A DNA stretch of 64,000 bases, taken from positions 59,517-123,516 of the forward strand of contig CAZTDN010000005.1 of the NCBI GenBank assembly GCA_964611895.1, read 5' to 3'. The notes beneath the pieces are model-generated. The model was given only the letters and a program-made list of their open reading frames with translations. It had not been told where the DNA came from and did no database searches. Positions 25,205-34,152 of this stretch are shown here, piece after piece. This DNA is from JAIEOG01 sp964611895. Its GTDB lineage: Bacteria > Bdellovibrionota > FAC87 > UBA2466. Every line of letters starts with the position of its first letter. Positions within the stretch are counted from its first letter, which is position 1. Both the position numbers and the translations under genes were made by a program.

Positions 25205-27130
25205 TTACTGCTGGATGAATGCGCCGCCCGGCGCAAGGGCGAGAATAGGCAGGGCTCTTAACGCGATACGCCCTGAGTCGATCGACACCTGTCCCAAAGA
25301 GCTTTCAAATCCGCGTAACGCAGTCAGTGTGTTTACCGCACCATTCCGGGTACCGGAGCTTTCCGAAGCTGCTTTGACGACAAGTTCCAACGCTTCATAA
25401 GCTTGGGCCGCGAGAAGATCGGGGGAGACACCATAGGCTTCGGAGTACTGGCGGATAAATTCAGCTTGTTGTGTATTTCCGGCGCCAAGTTGCAACCCTG
25501 CCGGAAAAAGTGCGCCCTCCACTAAACGTCCCCCTCGTTTATAAAGCTGATCATTGTTCCATTCACTCGTTCCCAAGAGGGGGATCCCAGTGACGTCGAA
25601 GTAGGCCAAACTTGCTGCAATTTGGGCGGCTACTTTGGGCCCATCGGGTATAAACACAGCGTCAAAGTCGACAATGGGAGGCAATCTTGCTTTGCTAGGA
25701 CGTTTGGTTTTTGCCTGTTGCTCCTTGATAAACGCATTGAGCTTTGCAAGTTCAGCTCTTCGATATCGAAGGTCGCTTAGCCCGGTGATTTTTTGCACCG
25801 CATCTTGAAAATCTCGCGCATCCGACGGGTAAGTCTCAAACCCGACGATGCGTCCCCCCAGTTTGTTGGCGACCGCGATAAACTGGGTTGCCATGTCCTC
25901 ACCGTAGCCGTTCTCTGGAGCAATAATTGCGAAGCGGCGCAGCCCTTTGCGTTCGATGCAGTGGCGAACGAGGTTCTCCATCTGAACTCGGGGAGTCAGA
26001 GCGTTTTGAAACAAGTAGGCACCGCGCTCGGAAATACCTTCTTTCCCAGACAGTGAGAGATTGAGCACTCCGAGTTCTTGCGATTTATCGGCTACCGCAA
26101 TCGACTCTTTCCAGCTAATCGGCCCGAGTATGGCGATGACACCGTGTTCAGACACGAGTTTTTCTACGGCTTGTGCGGCAGTTGCAGGATTGGATCCTGA
26201 GTCTTCTACAAAGAGTTCAATGTCCAGCCCATCGTCCTTAAAGGCACCTGCCGCAAGCAAAATACCATCGAGCGCTTTGCGGCCATAGGGAGCCAGCGAG
26301 CCAGAAAGTGGGAGCACAACCCCCAGATGGGAGCGGTCAGCGGATCCCGAATTCACCGAAAGTGCTGGAGAAGGGTTCTGGGATGTGGCCGGAGTGCCCG
26401 CAAAAGAGAGCGCAGCCAGACGCTCTCCGATTTTGGAACGCGTGCCGGGTTCCGACACCACCCCCAAGAGGGAGTTCAACTCGGTAGCGGAGCCGATTTG
26501 AACGAGGTGATTTGAGATCGAGGCCTCGATGGGTTTGCGTCGAAACTCTTCGACCGGAAGTTGGAGTTGCAGGGCATGGTAAACAATAGTCGCTCCATGG
26601 TTGCCCAGCGACGATGCTGCCTGAGCCGCCAGCTGGTAAACTACTTCGGATCGTTTGGGACCTTCTTTTCTCAGTGCTTCGGGTGTGAGTCGTCGAAGCG
26701 CTTCCAGTGCTTTATCAAAGTGCGTTTGCTGGTATTCGGCCGCCGCATAATGGTAGGTGGCATCAAAAACAAGCTCAGACGGTGGGTTGGCGCCGAGAAA
26801 GGCCGAGAGCTCTTGGCTAGCTGGAGCGTAGTTTGCTGTTTGGTAAAAAACCATTCCAAGTCGAAACGAGGCGAGCTGGCTAGCGAGTGAATTAGGAAAA
26901 CGCGCTTTAATGGCTCGGTAAGCGTCGGCCGCAGGTTTGAGCTTACGGGCTTTATAGGCCTTTTCTGCTTGTGCAAAAAGTGGGCGTGCCGCCGCGGGTT
27001 CTATGGCCGCAGTTTTAAATGCAGTGTCTTCTTGGGAAGTGGGGTTTTCCTGAGCTGAAGGTGCGGGCACTGAAGCGCAACGGACTATGCTAAACACCAG
27101 AGCTGCGAAAAGGACCTTTTGAATATTCAC
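25205..27130 (-). CDS. LpoA-like penicillin-binding protein activator / type I periplasmic-binding fold protein
   Basis: The 641-residue exported protein has an N-terminal hydrophobic segment ending at a cysteine (SIVRCASV). The R before the cysteine is not the usual small residue of a lipobox, so lipidation is uncertain. Next is a TPR-like region (about 45-200), a linker rich in Ser and Pro, and a type I periplasmic-binding fold (GVVLPLSGSLAPYG, AILGPISWKES). This is the architecture of LpoA, which stimulates peptidoglycan synthesis by PBP1a, and of related branched-chain amino-acid binding proteins. Its start overlaps the dnaJ stop by 4 bases. Confidence 0.75.
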   Translation of the reverse strand: MNIQKVLFAALVFSIVRCASVPAPSAQENPTSQEDTAFKTAAIEPAAARPLFAQAEKAYKARKLKPAADAYRAIKARFPNSLASQLASFRLGMVFYQTANYAPASQELSAFLGANPPSELVFDATYHYAAAEYQQTHFDKALEALRRLTPEALRKEGPKRSEVVYQLAAQAASSLGNHGATIVYHALQLQLPVEEFRRKPIEASISNHLVQIGSATELNSLLGVVSEPGTRSKIGERLAALSFAGTPATSQNPSPALSVNSGSADRSHLGVVLPLSGSLAPYGRKALDGILLAAGAFKDDGLDIELFVEDSGSNPATAAQAVEKLVSEHGVIAILGPISWKESIAVADKSQELGVLNLSLSGKEGISERGAYLFQNALTPRVQMENLVRHCIERKGLRRFAIIAPENGYGEDMATQFIAVANKLGGRIVGFETYPSDARDFQDAVQKITGLSDLRYRRAELAKLNAFIKEQQAKTKRPSKARLPPIVDFDAVFIPDGPKVAAQIAASLAYFDVTGIPLLGTSEWNNDQLYKRGGRLVEGALFPAGLQLGAGNTQQAEFIRQYSEAYGVSPDLLAAQAYEALELVVKAASESSGTRNGAVNTLTALRGFESSLGQVSIDSGRIALRALPILALAPGGAFIQQ

Positions 27131-28221
27131 TTTTGACTCTCTTTAAACTTCTTTTGAAAAGTTTCTACGGCGGGTTGAGATCCTTTGGAGGTCTCTTCAC
27201 CGAGTTCTTTAAGAAGCTCCTTCTGCTTGCTCGAAAGTCGAGCGGGGGTCTCTACCAGCACACGGACGACCAAATCACCACTTCCGTTTCCGTTCAGGCG
27301 CTTGATACCTTTGCCACGCAGCTTTAAGATCGTTCCAGATTGAGTTCCTGCAGGAATTTCCAATTCAGTGGCCCCACCCAATGTCGGGATTTCAATTTCG
27401 GTACCCAGGGCTGCTTGAGTGAACGAAACGGGTAAATCCAAAATCAGGTGTTCGCCTTCTCGCTGAAAAAGTGGGTGGTCTTTCACCCGGACATGCACGT
27501 ACAAATCCCCCGCTCTTCCGCCGGGTTCGGCCGCTTCTCCTTCGCCTCTGAGACGCATCCGTTGATCAGAATCAATACCTGCCGGGATTTTTACTTCCAC
27601 AGTGGCAGGGCTTTTTACCCGACCTCGACCCCGACACGGTCGGCAGTGATCTGTAATGATCACTCCCCTTCCTTGGCATGCAGAGCAGGTGCGAGAAAGC
27701 GTGAAAAAACCTTGGTTGAAGTGCATTTGGCCAGAACCGCGACAAGTCTGGCATGTCTGCGGAGTCGTGCCCGCACGCGCGCCACTTCCTTTGCAAGAAG
27801 AGCACGCATTCTCTCTTTCAAAGGTGATTTTTTTATCGGCACCAAAGGCAGCTTCTTCGAAGCTCACTTCCAGATTGTAACGAAGATCCACTCCCGCGGC
27901 TTGTTCTGCGCCCCGGGCTCCAAAAATATCACTAAAAATATTATCGAATATGTCAGAAAAGGAGCCATTAAAACCCGCATCCCCGCCAAATCCAGCGCCT
28001 CCCAAACCGGCGTGTCCGAACTTGTCATAGGCTGCGCGCTTTCCGGGTTCGCTCAAGATCTGGTAGGCCTCATTGATTTCTTTAAACCGGACTTCGGCCG
28101 TCGCATCCCCGGGGTTTCGATCGGGGTGGTATTGGATCGCAAGCTTTCGGTAGGCCTTTTTCAGTTCGTCGTCTGTTACGGAGCGTTCGACGCTCAGTAT
28201 TTCGTAATAGTCTCTCTTCAT
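27127..28221 (-). CDS. dnaJ: Chaperone DnaJ
   Basis: The 364-residue protein is a full-length type I DnaJ. The J domain has HPD at residues 32-34. A G/F linker holds GHAGLGGAGFGG, and four C-x2-C-x-G-x-G repeats (CSSCKGSG, CQTCRGSG, CSACQGRG, CRPCRGRG) form the zinc region before the C-terminal substrate domains. It loads client proteins onto DnaK and stimulates its ATPase; dnaK itself is not in this window. The gene overlaps grpE by 4 bases and the LpoA-like gene by 4 bases, so all three should be co-transcribed. Confidence 0.97.
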   Translation of the reverse strand: MKRDYYEILSVERSVTDDELKKAYRKLAIQYHPDRNPGDATAEVRFKEINEAYQILSEPGKRAAYDKFGHAGLGGAGFGGDAGFNGSFSDIFDNIFSDIFGARGAEQAAGVDLRYNLEVSFEEAAFGADKKITFERENACSSCKGSGARAGTTPQTCQTCRGSGQMHFNQGFFTLSRTCSACQGRGVIITDHCRPCRGRGRVKSPATVEVKIPAGIDSDQRMRLRGEGEAAEPGGRAGDLYVHVRVKDHPLFQREGEHLILDLPVSFTQAALGTEIEIPTLGGATELEIPAGTQSGTILKLRGKGIKRLNGNGSGDLVVRVLVETPARLSSKQKELLKELGEETSKGSQPAVETFQKKFKESQK

Positions 28222-28748
28222 TCTTTCGCGATTCCCACGACTACTTTTGCAGGTTTAATGAGGCGGCCTTGTAACAAGCAACCCCTGGCCGCGACTGCGA
28301 CAACGGTATCTATCTTATCGTTTTCTACTGGTGCTTGGGAAACAGCTTCGTGGATATTTGGATTAAATTTCTCACCCGAAGAACCTACCAGTTCCACGCC
28401 GTGTCGGCCGAGCATGTGGATCAATTCGCGCTGAGTCATTTCGATCCCCGTAAAGAGCCCTTTGGCATCGTCATGATTTTTGAGATTCGCTCCGGAATCG
28501 AGTGCACGATCAAAAAGGTCCACGACGGTGAGGAGGTCTCCGACCATTTTTTCGTTTGCAAATCGAATGGCCGTCTCTTGTTCGCGCAACAGGCGGCGCT
28601 TGCTATTTTCGAATTCCGCCCGCATGTAGAGCAGCTGTTCTTTTAGCTTGGCCTCAGCATTGACTGCCGCCTCCTCGGAATTGGTTTCCTCACTGGAAGC
28701 AGTGTTTTCTTGATTCTCGTCTTGGACGGGTTTTTCTTCGGCACTCAT
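28218..28748 (-). CDS. grpE: Nucleotide exchange factor GrpE
   Basis: The 176-residue protein has an acidic disordered start, the long paired helix (RAEFENSKRRLLRE) and the family end motifs GVELVGSSGEKFNPNIHEAV and the beta domain with LLQGRLIKPAKVVV. It releases ADP from DnaK. I set the start at the ATG at 28748 because GGGAG stands five bases before it; a longer start four codons upstream lacks such a site. The first bases overlap the trmJ stop as ATGA. No heat-shock operator (CIRCE) is visible upstream. Confidence 0.95.
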   Translation of the reverse strand: MSAEEKPVQDENQENTASSEETNSEEAAVNAEAKLKEQLLYMRAEFENSKRRLLREQETAIRFANEKMVGDLLTVVDLFDRALDSGANLKNHDDAKGLFTGIEMTQRELIHMLGRHGVELVGSSGEKFNPNIHEAVSQAPVENDKIDTVVAVAARGCLLQGRLIKPAKVVVGIAKE

Positions 28749-29566
28749 TGTGACTCCCATTTTTGGCGATAGCGGCCTTTGATGTCGGGCTGGCCGACGC
28801 GTACACTTCGGATTGCTTGATCCAGTAGCCCGTGCAACGTGTTCACTTCCTCCAAATACGGAGGTAGTTGCGAAAGAATTTCTTCGAGGCGGGGACGCAT
28901 TTTGTGCGGATCCCCGGGCAATACAAAACCTACTTGCTCCGCTAAACCCAGAAAATGCGCGATCAATCGATCGCGTTGAGATCTTCCGGTCGGGCTGCGC
29001 TCCTCCGGCGCTTGGGTAAAATGGCGGTTCATTTCATACGTAAAGATGAGCACTGCTTGGGCCAAATTCAAGGAGCGATACTCGTCAGAGGAAGGAATCG
29101 TGACCACCCAATCGCAGAGATCGATTTCTTCGTTGGATAAGCCATCCGCTTCGGGTCCAAATACAAAAAAGATATCAGATACTTCTCCCGCCTTGAGTTT
29201 GTTCAGGGCTCTCTCCATAGCCACTGAAACCTGGACGGGGTGCGGACGATTTGCAGAGCCTACGCGCGCAGTCGCCGCGAGAAGGAGGGGCTTGCCAGAG
29301 TTGGGGATGGCCTCGGCTAAGGTGTTGAAAAAAAGCGCGTTTTCTAAGCGGGGCCTGGCGTGCTTCGCCAATCGCCAAGCTCCTGCATCGATCAGCGAGG
29401 GGGATCCCACGATGCGGAAGCTGCCTTTGAGTCCCATGTTCGCCACGGCTCGAGCAGCGGAGCCAATGTTCCCACTATACTCAGGGCGCACCAATATAAC
29501 GTGAGCCCTCTCTCTTAAGGAATCAACAGTGCTGTGGAAAACTTTACCGGGTTGAACAGTGTCCAA
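28745..29566 (-). CDS. trmJ: TrmJ-type tRNA 2'-O-methyltransferase (SpoU family)
   Basis: The 273-residue enzyme has the SPOUT trefoil knot: RPEYSGNIGSAARAVANMG, FVFGPEADGLSNEE and SLNLAQAVLIFTYE. It should methylate the ribose at position 32 of tRNAs. The C-terminal extension is typical of TrmJ rather than the short TrmL. The TTG start has an AGGAG at the right distance, so it is well supported despite the rare codon. It is the first gene of the trmJ-grpE-dnaJ operon, and its leader adjoins the DnaA-box region. Confidence 0.88.
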   Translation of the reverse strand: MDTVQPGKVFHSTVDSLRERAHVILVRPEYSGNIGSAARAVANMGLKGSFRIVGSPSLIDAGAWRLAKHARPRLENALFFNTLAEAIPNSGKPLLLAATARVGSANRPHPVQVSVAMERALNKLKAGEVSDIFFVFGPEADGLSNEEIDLCDWVVTIPSSDEYRSLNLAQAVLIFTYEMNRHFTQAPEERSPTGRSQRDRLIAHFLGLAEQVGFVLPGDPHKMRPRLEEILSQLPPYLEEVNTLHGLLDQAIRSVRVGQPDIKGRYRQKWESQ

Positions 29567-29686
29567 TAATCCACTCCTAACGCGCGCAGTCTACCCAGAA
29601 AACAGAGTGGATCTAATACCTTATTTGGTGTGCGGAACCAAGTAGGGAATAAACACTTCAAGCGGTGTTCCAGCTATCGCGGGGGA

Positions 29687-29709
29687 GTTATCCACAGGGT
29701 GTGGATAAC
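29687..29709. promoter_or_regulatory. Inverted pair of perfect DnaA boxes
   Basis: TTATCCACA at 29688-29696 and TGTGGATAA at 29700-29708 are the consensus DnaA box on both strands, three bases apart. They form a perfect palindrome with 10-base arms. A third, relaxed box, TGTGGAAAA, is at 29533-29541 inside the 5' end of trmJ. No dnaA or dnaN gene is in the window. Confidence 0.75.
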
Positions 29710-29790
29710 TTTTTGACCACTTCAACAGCGCTCTGTTGCGGGTCCCGAGAGGAAGAAACTTAGCGTAAAGCTCAACAATTTGACCCATTT

Positions 29791-29807
29791 AATTTTCCGG
29801 GAAAATT
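29791..29807. repeat. AT-rich perfect palindrome
   Basis: AATTTTCC and GGAAAATT surround a single G, 82 bases to the right of the DnaA-box pair. It could be a protein-binding site or part of an easily opened segment. Confidence 0.5.
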
Positions 29808-30096
29808 CTTGTCAATCGCCTTTTTGCTAACTGCTTGAAACCCAGTCTGGCCAAGCGTTTCCGGCCGTGGGTTGGGTTAACTTGAAGGGCATTTTATGGG
29901 GCGGGTGTTCGGTGCGGTGAGTCGGTCTGGAGAGGCTTGGTAAGCAGGCTTTTCCAGCGGTGGGGTGCTAAGCTCCGCGCAAGCCCCGGGTTTTCAGGGG
30001 GGCGAAAGAGTTAGTTTTCGGTTAAAAAACGGCTTTGGCTGAGTCTGGCCCTATGTGTTATAGCCAGTGGTTTACGAAATCTCGGAGAGACACTAG

Positions 30097-31566
30097 GTGT
30101 CGGCACGTAAATGGATCGCTTTTTGGGGGGGGCTTTTTGTTTTTTTCTCTGCCTCTGCTTGGTCAAAGCCGATTGTCTATCTGCCCTGCGTGGGCTGCTA
30201 CGGCTCTGCTTCGTTTTATCTGAGCGAAGCTATTTCCCTCTTTCCAGAGTACGAGATCCGTGGCGTTCATATTCAAACCGAAAAAGAAATTTCGGCCAAT
30301 TACATCGCTAGTTTTCAAGCTACCCGGGATGGTTACTATTCCACCCGCAAAATCGATCCTAACAACCCGTCAGAGTTTGAGGGGTTGATCCGCTATCTCA
30401 AAGGCCTTCAGTCCAGCGATCCAGACGGTGCGCGCTTGGTGCGCGCCATCGGGGGAATTGAGCAGGGGACCTACCATTCGGCGGCAATCAATGCAGCTTT
30501 GGGGTTCACCGAAGCTAATGGCGTAGAGAGTCGGGATCTTTTGCGTCATAAACTCTTGCAGCAGCAAGCGGTCGGGGAGAAATACCGCATTCCTAGTAGT
30601 CCGGTGCTTACGCTCGCTGACGTTCGCGAGTTTATCGCAAAATTTCCTAAACAGCGCTACGTGGTCAAGCCGCCCAAAAGCTCTTCCGGGGAGCACGTTT
30701 ATTTTGTCGACGGGACGGACACCCGTCGCTTTCAACGCATACTTTCGTCGGTTATTGGGACAAATGACCACTATGGCCAGCTGATCGACTTTTTGATCAT
30801 TCAGCCAGAAATCGTTGGTGAAGAGTACGTTGCCGAAACCTTCACTGCCTATGGCGAAACGTTTTTGGTGGGTACGTTTCAATACAACAAGCGCCAGTCG
30901 GCCAATGGCAGAAAAGTTTATTTTATTGATCGACCGGTAGACCTGGCATCTCAAATTGCTCGAGAGCTGAGTCACAATGTAAAAGCCGTGGCGCCGCAAC
31001 TGTCTTTGAGAACAGGCCCAGGACATTGGGAGTGGATGAAAGAGTCTGCGACTGGCAACTGGTACCTGATCGAGATGGGTGGCCGTGTCGGGGGCTCTGC
31101 ATTTCCGTCGGTTGAGCAAAAAATCTGGGGCCGAAGTAATCTACAACTCAATCTGCTTCATGCGATCGATCCTGGGCGTTATAAGAAAGAAATTGAGCTC
31201 TTTAGGACAACCCCGCCCATGCTGACAGATGTGGCGGTGATGAGCTTGATCAGTTTGGGGGCCGGCACGATTCGCCCCGGGACCCAAGAGCTTTTTTCTA
31301 GCTTGCCGACGTTTTATTCTCCCGCTCCCTATTACGAGGTTCAAGACGGGTCATCGTTCAAAGAAACGGTGGACTTAGATACTTCTCCGGCTTTTATATT
31401 CTTGGCAGGAGAGACTCAGGCTATCAAACGAGATGCCCTGAAGATTGTACACTGGCAGAACAACGGCGCCGTATTTAAATATGAGAGCCCTTCCTGTGCG
31501 CTTTGGCTAAAAAAGCAGTACCAGCGGCTGCATCAAGCGCTGCATGTCCAAAATATTTTTGAATAG
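30097..31566 (+). CDS. ATP-grasp domain protein with an N-terminal signal sequence
   Basis: The 489-residue protein begins with a positively charged, hydrophobic segment ending in FFSASAWSKP, which looks like a signal peptide. It is followed by a precursor domain and an ATP-grasp domain: VVKPPKSSSGEHVY, an acidic IVGEEYVAETF and IEMGGRVGGS, the metal-site motif in which the usual Asn is Gly. ATP-grasp ligases join a carboxylate to an amine or thiol, using ATP. Which compounds, and whether the protein is exported or anchored, is unknown. The GTG start has GGAGAG eight bases before it. A shorter internal start would remove the signal but lose the first strand. Confidence 0.65.
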   Translation: MSARKWIAFWGGLFVFFSASAWSKPIVYLPCVGCYGSASFYLSEAISLFPEYEIRGVHIQTEKEISANYIASFQATRDGYYSTRKIDPNNPSEFEGLIRYLKGLQSSDPDGARLVRAIGGIEQGTYHSAAINAALGFTEANGVESRDLLRHKLLQQQAVGEKYRIPSSPVLTLADVREFIAKFPKQRYVVKPPKSSSGEHVYFVDGTDTRRFQRILSSVIGTNDHYGQLIDFLIIQPEIVGEEYVAETFTAYGETFLVGTFQYNKRQSANGRKVYFIDRPVDLASQIARELSHNVKAVAPQLSLRTGPGHWEWMKESATGNWYLIEMGGRVGGSAFPSVEQKIWGRSNLQLNLLHAIDPGRYKKEIELFRTTPPMLTDVAVMSLISLGAGTIRPGTQELFSSLPTFYSPAPYYEVQDGSSFKETVDLDTSPAFIFLAGETQAIKRDALKIVHWQNNGAVFKYESPSCALWLKKQYQRLHQALHVQNIFE

Positions 31567-31571
31567 GTTTT

Positions 31572-31587
31572 TGGCGCATTGGCGCCA
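31572..31587. repeat. Perfect hairpin between convergent genes
   Basis: TGGCGC and GCGCCA surround a 4-base loop in the 25 bases between the ATP-grasp and mutS stop codons. No T tract follows on either strand. It may act as a weak two-way terminator. Confidence 0.4.
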
Positions 31588-31591
31588 GCAT

Positions 31592-34045
31592 TCAAGAAGC
31601 GGGCATTTCTTCTCTGTTTTCGTCGTCAAACAGACCTAATTGCGAACGATGATGCGACAGGGCTCCTGATCGCACTTTGCTGCTACGTTGGGATTGAGTT
31701 TCCAATAGTCCTTGGATTTCTCTCGCGCGGTGGAGAACGCCGGAAGGCAGGCCAGCTATTTTGGCTACTTCGATGCCGTAGCTGCGGTTGCAGATTCCCG
31801 GGGCAAGTTTGTACAAGAAGACAATATCTTCTTTCCATTTTTCCACGAGAACGTTGGCGTTCTTGCAGCCGGGAAGAGTCGTTTCGAGTGCGGTAATTTC
31901 GTGAAAATGTGTGGCGAAAAGGGTTTTTGCTCGGACATTCTCGTGCAAATGCTCGAGCAAAGACCATGCTAGAGACAGGCCGTCGTAGGTGCTCGTACCT
32001 CGGCCAATTTCATCGATTAAAATCAGACTTTGAGGTGTGGCCGTCTTTAGAATCCGAGCGACTTCAGTCATTTCAACCATAAAAGTGGAGCGTCCCCTGG
32101 CGAGATCGTCGGAGGAACCAATTCGAGTGAACACGGCGTCGATAAAGGGCAGGGTGCTCTGGCTTGCCGGGACAAAACTTCCCGACTGGGCCAGGATGCA
32201 GATCAAGGCAATCTGACGCATTATCGTCGATTTGCCCCCCATGTTGGGTCCTGTCAGAATCATTGTGCGGCAATGGTGGGGATCTAAGTGAATGGAATTT
32301 GGAACAAAGGCACCTGGTGGGAGCAGTGCTTCTACGACGGGGTGGCGGCCTTCTTGAATCGAAAGGACATTGTCGCCATTAAAAATGGGGCGCTGATAAG
32401 AACGCAGTCGAGCAGAGTGTGCAAAACTTCCCAAGACATCTACTTGCGCCAGCGTGCGAGCATTTTGAGACAAAACAGAAGTCACCGCAGCCACGCGCCC
32501 TCTGAGCTCCAAGAAGAGGGCCTCTTCCAAAGCTTTGAGGCGGTGGTCGGCGCTGATTACTTTTTCTTCGAAATTTTTTAACTCTTCAGTGATAAATCGC
32601 TCGCCGGTCGAAATCGTCTGTTTGCGCGTGTAGTCCGGCGGAACCTTTGAAAGGTAAGAGTTCGTGATCTCAATGGTGTATCCAAACACTCGGTTGAACT
32701 TGATCTTTAAATTGGGAATGCCGGTACGAATTCTTTCGCGTTCCTCCATGCCTGCAATCGTCGCCTTTGCATCGGTGGAGAGTAGGCGGTACTCAGCTAT
32801 TTGGGGATGGAAATGCGACTGAAATATTCCCCCATCCCGAAAACCAGTGGGTGGGCTCTCTTCGATGGCAGACTGGAGTTCGCGAGTAATTCCTTCGAGG
32901 AGATCAAGCTGGTTTCCAAGAGCTTGATGTGCTTTGTGTGGGCTTTGAGTGAGATGGTGTTTGAGTTCTGGCAACTGGGACAGCACATCTCGGATCGCTG
33001 CTAGATCTCTGGGCATGGCGAGTCCTAGAGCTGTTTTTGTGGAAAGTCTTTCCAGGTCACGCATTGGGCGCAGTAAACCACGAACGGATTCCATCACGTT
33101 GGGGGAGTGTAAAAAACCTTCGACAGCATCGTGTCGGGAGTGGACAACCTCTTTTTCCAAGCTTGGTTGACTCAGCCAATCTCTCAATAGGCGACGCCCC
33201 ATTGGGGTAACTGTTTCGTCGATGGTTTCACAAAGGGATTTTCCACCGGTCGATGCGGCTTGGGTTATTTCCAGAGAGATTAGTGTCACGCTGTCTAAAT
33301 TCATTTTTGTTGGTGAGAACAGCGGTGTTGCGTCATTTAATAAGGGCAGTTTCTCCGTGCATTGAGTCTCGCGAAGGTATTGCGAAAGCGCGAGGCGGGC
33401 TCCTTCTACGGGATGGGGGGCTTCTTGAAAAAAGGACGAACGCACAGTGACCCGTGGGCAAGAAGAAGACTTGAGCAAGTTTTGAAACCACTCTTCTTGG
33501 CAGATGTTTTCATGCACCAAAATCTCTTGGGGAGAGTACTCCCGCCAGACTTCTTCGACGATCTGAGCAGAAGCTGCCGTTCCCGTGCGCATTTGATTGT
33601 CCAGTAAGTTCAGCAAGCAAAGTCCAAACTCGGCCCCACTTTCATGGATGACCAAGAGTTGGAGTTTCTTGTCTTCAGTAACGAGTTCTGGATCTCCAAT
33701 AAGTGCTGGCGTAAGCACTCGCACAACTCCACGTTTGACCAAGCCCTTTGTGGTGGCGGGATCTTCAAGTTGCTCGCAGAGGGCAACCTTGAACCCAGCA
33801 GAAAGAAGTTTTTGGATATAGTTCATGGCGGAGTGGTGTGGGACTCCGCACATGGCGATGGGCTCTTCTGCATTCTTATCACGCGTTGTCAATTGAACTT
33901 CAAGAACGGGAGCAGCAGTCTTGGCATCGTCGAAGAACATTTCGTAAAAATCCCCCATTCGATAGAAAAGGATCGAATCAGGGTGCTGCCGCTTGAGCTC
34001 AAGGTACTGAGCGATCATCGGGGTGACATTTGCAGGGTGTGTCAT
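31592..34045 (-). CDS. mutS: DNA mismatch repair protein MutS
   Basis: The 817-residue protein has all main MutS domains. The mismatch wedge is GDFYE (F33, E35). The connector, core and clamp domains follow, then the ATPase with Walker A TGPNMGGKST, the signature SSDDLARGRSTFMVEM and Walker B LILIDEIGRGTS. It recognises base mismatches and starts repair. It ends soon after the ATPase helix-turn-helix with a short QLGLFDDEN tail; enteric MutS is about 35 residues longer. No mutL is nearby. It stands alone, convergent with the ATP-grasp gene. Confidence 0.97.
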   Translation of the reverse strand: MTHPANVTPMIAQYLELKRQHPDSILFYRMGDFYEMFFDDAKTAAPVLEVQLTTRDKNAEEPIAMCGVPHHSAMNYIQKLLSAGFKVALCEQLEDPATTKGLVKRGVVRVLTPALIGDPELVTEDKKLQLLVIHESGAEFGLCLLNLLDNQMRTGTAASAQIVEEVWREYSPQEILVHENICQEEWFQNLLKSSSCPRVTVRSSFFQEAPHPVEGARLALSQYLRETQCTEKLPLLNDATPLFSPTKMNLDSVTLISLEITQAASTGGKSLCETIDETVTPMGRRLLRDWLSQPSLEKEVVHSRHDAVEGFLHSPNVMESVRGLLRPMRDLERLSTKTALGLAMPRDLAAIRDVLSQLPELKHHLTQSPHKAHQALGNQLDLLEGITRELQSAIEESPPTGFRDGGIFQSHFHPQIAEYRLLSTDAKATIAGMEERERIRTGIPNLKIKFNRVFGYTIEITNSYLSKVPPDYTRKQTISTGERFITEELKNFEEKVISADHRLKALEEALFLELRGRVAAVTSVLSQNARTLAQVDVLGSFAHSARLRSYQRPIFNGDNVLSIQEGRHPVVEALLPPGAFVPNSIHLDPHHCRTMILTGPNMGGKSTIMRQIALICILAQSGSFVPASQSTLPFIDAVFTRIGSSDDLARGRSTFMVEMTEVARILKTATPQSLILIDEIGRGTSTYDGLSLAWSLLEHLHENVRAKTLFATHFHEITALETTLPGCKNANVLVEKWKEDIVFLYKLAPGICNRSYGIEVAKIAGLPSGVLHRAREIQGLLETQSQRSSKVRSGALSHHRSQLGLFDDENREEMPAS

Positions 34046-34152
34046 GGAAAACTAGCCGTACCAAACCAGATGGGCAGTGACAAGGCATTGGCGGAAGGGC
34101 TTGCCCACCGACGTTTACAAATGGAGTCACTCCCGATAGGTTTCCGGCAGTC

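Larger units (their letters stand above)
29567..30096. other. 530-base gene-free divergent region
   Basis: No convincing reading frame is seen on either strand. It holds the inverted DnaA-box pair, an AT-rich palindrome at 29791-29807, and, from about 29875 to 30010, a stretch noticeably rich in G on the plus strand. The trmJ operon reads left and the ATP-grasp gene reads right from it. A weak promoter for the right side (TTGGCT at 30035, TTATAG at 30058) is possible. I see no riboswitch or RNA gene that I can name. Confidence 0.6.

Noticed and set aside
29687..29709. Calling this the chromosome replication origin
   Set aside because: Only two perfect boxes plus one relaxed box, no dnaA or dnaN, and no window-wide skew can be computed here. 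Kept as a DnaA-binding site only.
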